A stretch of DNA of 6,630 bases from positions 1 through 6,630 of the forward strand of contig CAJWRY010000079.1 of assembly GCA_913046155.1 (NCBI GenBank), written 5' to 3'. This DNA comes from an uncultured Candidatus Nemicrothrix sp. Lineage in GTDB: Bacteria; Actinomycetota; Acidimicrobiia; Acidimicrobiales; UBA8592. The notes beneath the pieces were generated by a model. The model made no database searches. It saw only the letters and a list, made by a program, of their open reading frames with translations, and was not told the DNA's origin. A program made the position numbers and the translations under genes. Shown piece by piece: positions 4,953 through 6,630 of this stretch. Within the stretch, counting starts at the first letter, position 1. Each line of letters starts with the position of its first letter.

Positions 4953-6630
4953 TTATTCGTTTGTAAGAAGAGCTTCCCTCAAGGCATCCTCTTCAAAATC
5001 AAAGAAAAGAGGACTCCCTAGGTCTGGGTCTCTACATACGCTATACCCAGGAGCATCAGCTGCAGTAAAGTTCCGCACAGAAGATGAGTAGCTTTGCTCA
5101 CTTGGCTTTGTTAGATACTCTTCTAGAGCATCAGCCATCGCAACTGATACAGTTGGCAGATAGTCAGGTGACTTTATTAGATTTGCTTCGGCCCTATTGG
5201 CCAAATATGCGAGCTCTACAAGAGTTGTCGGCGTTCTGGGTCTTGAGAGCATGCCATATGTGTCTGTCCCCCGATTATTTAGGACCCGTATCACGCCAGC
5301 ATCGTATTGGCTTGTCCAAGAAATCCATGAAAATTTATCAAGAGCTTTGTAGACGGATTCATAAACAAGTGTGCCTAGTCTCGAAGAATTATTTGAATTG
5401 CTCTGGACAAATGCCTCAGTACCTGGATGCCGAGATGGAGCGATGGTAGGCGCGTTATGGTGGATGGATACCATTGCGTCAGCTTGAAGGTGATCAGCAT
5501 ATAGCCCTCGTGATGCGAGTGGGATATGGTAGTTGCTTGATCGAATTAAGAAACTATTTATACCCCTTGAGGTAAGTTCACTTTTGAGTGCTTCAGATAC
5601 TGAAAGGTTAACAGAGTGCTCTCGAAGTCCGAAGTAGCCGGCACCTCCATCAATACCTCCGTGTCCTGGATCAATAACTATCTGAATATCTTTTATTAAT
5701 TCCCCACCAATTGCTCTTTGGGATCTTCCACATGGGGTTCGAACAATATATTGAGCTACGGGACTATTGGTTGTTTGAGGAAGCTCAACCATGACGACAA
5801 CATTGATACCGGACAGTGTTATTAGCCCCAGAGGTGGGCGTTCAAGGGTAAGTTCGCTTGAAGTTCCCAAACGCCCCCAATAATCCATACTTTTATTATC
5901 GTCAGGGATTCCAGAAGTATTCTGATCTAAATACTTTGAGTTTTCAGGAACGATACCGTTCTTCGTTCCCCACAAAAGTGTTATTGTTCCTGAATCAAAT
6001 TGTGTGCCTATCGATTTAGCGCTCGAGGCCACTAGTAAATCAGTTTTCCCGTCACCATTGACATCAACATTCCCTAGGGCGTCTCCCCAGTGGTCCGCAT
6101 GACTAATGTCTAGATTTAATGGTATTTCGTCTTGATGAATAGTTCTCGCTTCCCTGCTGGTGAGAAGGCCCGCTGTTCCCGGAATTATTGTTATTGCTCC
6201 TGTTCTGATGAATGTCCCTGATCCTTCTGCGGGTGCTCCGATTACAAGATCTATTTTGGAATCACCATTAAAGTCACCAGTGGTTAGAACTGACCCCCAT
6301 CGGTCAAACGCTTCATTACTATCCCGAATTCCAAAGCTGCCTTGATGTATTCGTGTGGATTTTTGAGATGAAATGCCATCTGTAGATCCATATAGAATGG
6401 TGATACTTCCTGATTGTTGGTTTTCTCCAATACTTTCATTGGGGGAGCCTACTATTAAGTCGTCTATTCCGTCTTCACTGAAATCTCCGGATATTAGAGT
6501 TGAACCCCATTGATCATTTTCTTCATTTCGATCTGGGATTTGATGGGTATTTTGATGGAATCTTTTAGACGTTTTGGGGTTTAACCCTTCATCGCTTCCG
6601 TAGATTATTGTGACTGCACCAGACGAGGCG
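4953..6630 (-). CDS. FG-GAP beta-propeller / N-acetylmuramoyl-L-alanine amidase fusion (N-terminus beyond window)
   Basis: The minus-strand frame ending at the TAA at 4953 has no stop up to the window edge, giving 558 visible residues (one base of a further codon at 6630). A GTG at 6032 is not a credible start because it falls inside a propeller repeat. Visible residues 1-250 are FG-GAP/integrin-alpha-like repeats: 40 residues of one unit, then three full 70-residue units each opening with WG, carrying Asp-rich calcium-type loops (DFSEDGIDD, DFNGDSKID, DVNGDGKTD). A degenerate last blade lacks this loop. An Amidase_3 domain follows at about residues 316-507: zinc ligands His323 (DPGHGG), Glu337 (LREHSVN) and His390 (SIHHNA), and catalytic Glu472 (LVELAYLAN). 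It should cleave the bond between N-acetylmuramic acid and L-alanine in peptidoglycan. The only two visible cysteines, 300 and 532, bracket the amidase. A signal peptide is expected upstream but not visible. Substrate specificity and the propeller ligand are unknown. Confidence 0.9.
   Translation of the reverse strand, partial: ASSGAVTIIYGSDEGLNPKTSKRFHQNTHQIPDRNEENDQWGSTLISGDFSEDGIDDLIVGSPNESIGENQQSGSITILYGSTDGISSQKSTRIHQGSFGIRDSNEAFDRWGSVLTTGDFNGDSKIDLVIGAPAEGSGTFIRTGAITIIPGTAGLLTSREARTIHQDEIPLNLDISHADHWGDALGNVDVNGDGKTDLLVASSAKSIGTQFDSGTITLLWGTKNGIVPENSKYLDQNTSGIPDDNKSMDYWGRLGTSSELTLERPPLGLITLSGINVVVMVELPQTTNSPVAQYIVRTPCGRSQRAIGGELIKDIQIVIDPGHGGIDGGAGYFGLREHSVNLSVSEALKSELTSRGINSFLIRSSNYHIPLASRGLYADHLQADAMVSIHHNAPTIAPSRHPGTEAFVQSNSNNSSRLGTLVYESVYKALDKFSWISWTSQYDAGVIRVLNNRGTDTYGMLSRPRTPTTLVELAYLANRAEANLIKSPDYLPTVSVAMADALEEYLTKPSEQSYSSSVRNFTAADAPGYSVCRDPDLGSPLFFDFEEDALREALLTNE
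5880..6629 (-). repeat. 210-bp tandem units encoding FG-GAP propeller blades
   Basis: Three complete units of exactly 70 codons lie end to end (6300-6509, 6090-6299, 5880-6089), preceded by the last 40 codons of another (6510-6629). Each unit runs: WG, a hydrophobic strand, an Asp-rich loop, an I/L-V-G/A-A/S-P/S turn, a GxITI(I/L) strand ending in YG, PG or WG, a variable linker, a His/Asp-Gln pair and an Ile-rich acidic end. The copies differ widely at amino-acid level, so this is an old protein repeat, unlike the fresh hexamer repeat in pknB. Confidence 0.85.

Noticed and set aside
5084..5449. Plus-strand 121-codon frame antisense to the amidase domain
   Set aside because: The opposite strand encodes conserved zinc-amidase motifs; this frame shows no family features.
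4953..6032. A 359-residue amidase gene starting at the GTG at 6032
   Set aside because: The same frame continues open to 6630 and encodes further FG-GAP repeats in exact 70-residue register; this GTG splits the third repeat.

Overview
The window looks like a chromosomal cell-envelope locus from an actinobacterium. The strongest evidence is gene order: crgA (-), a TrpG/PabA-type glutamine amidotransferase (+), pknB (-) and a PP2C phosphatase like pstP (-). This resembles the crgA-trpG-pknB...pstP neighbourhood near the origin in Mycobacterium and relatives. By eye the DNA is moderately AT-rich for that phylum. That would fit an uncultivated aquatic lineage such as a low-GC Acidimicrobiia-like group, but this placement is inference only.

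Layout. Positions 1-223 (-) hold the N-terminal 74 residues of CrgA, cut by the window edge. A 55-bp divergent region follows, with a good sigma70-like promoter for crgA. Positions 279-875 (+) encode a complete class I glutamine amidotransferase. It converges on pknB (899-3028, -), a PASTA-domain Ser/Thr kinase whose C-terminus is an Asp-Pro tail written in a 25-copy hexanucleotide repeat. Next, on the same strand, come a soluble PP2C phosphatase (3098-3997), a crotonase-family enoyl-CoA hydratase (4071-4850) and a large gene truncated at the right edge (4953-6630). That last gene joins FG-GAP (integrin-alpha-like) beta-propeller repeats to a zinc N-acetylmuramoyl-L-alanine amidase. No RNA gene, CRISPR array or insertion sequence was seen. 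No stretch over about 105 bp lacks a gene.

How the parts may work together. CrgA belongs to the divisome. The PknB-like kinase and PstP-like phosphatase form a reversible phosphorylation pair that in relatives controls peptidoglycan synthesis and division. The amidase cuts the stem peptide from peptidoglycan. All three envelope functions are therefore present, but pknA, rodA and pbpA, which separate pknB from pstP in mycobacteria, are absent here. No FHA-domain gene lies upstream of pstP within the window. The enoyl-CoA hydratase has no obvious link to this theme.

The most notable items are the propeller-amidase fusion, with an exact 70-residue period and a reading frame open to the window edge; the slippage-type Asp-Pro tail of the kinase; and the compact, rearranged kinase/phosphatase locus.
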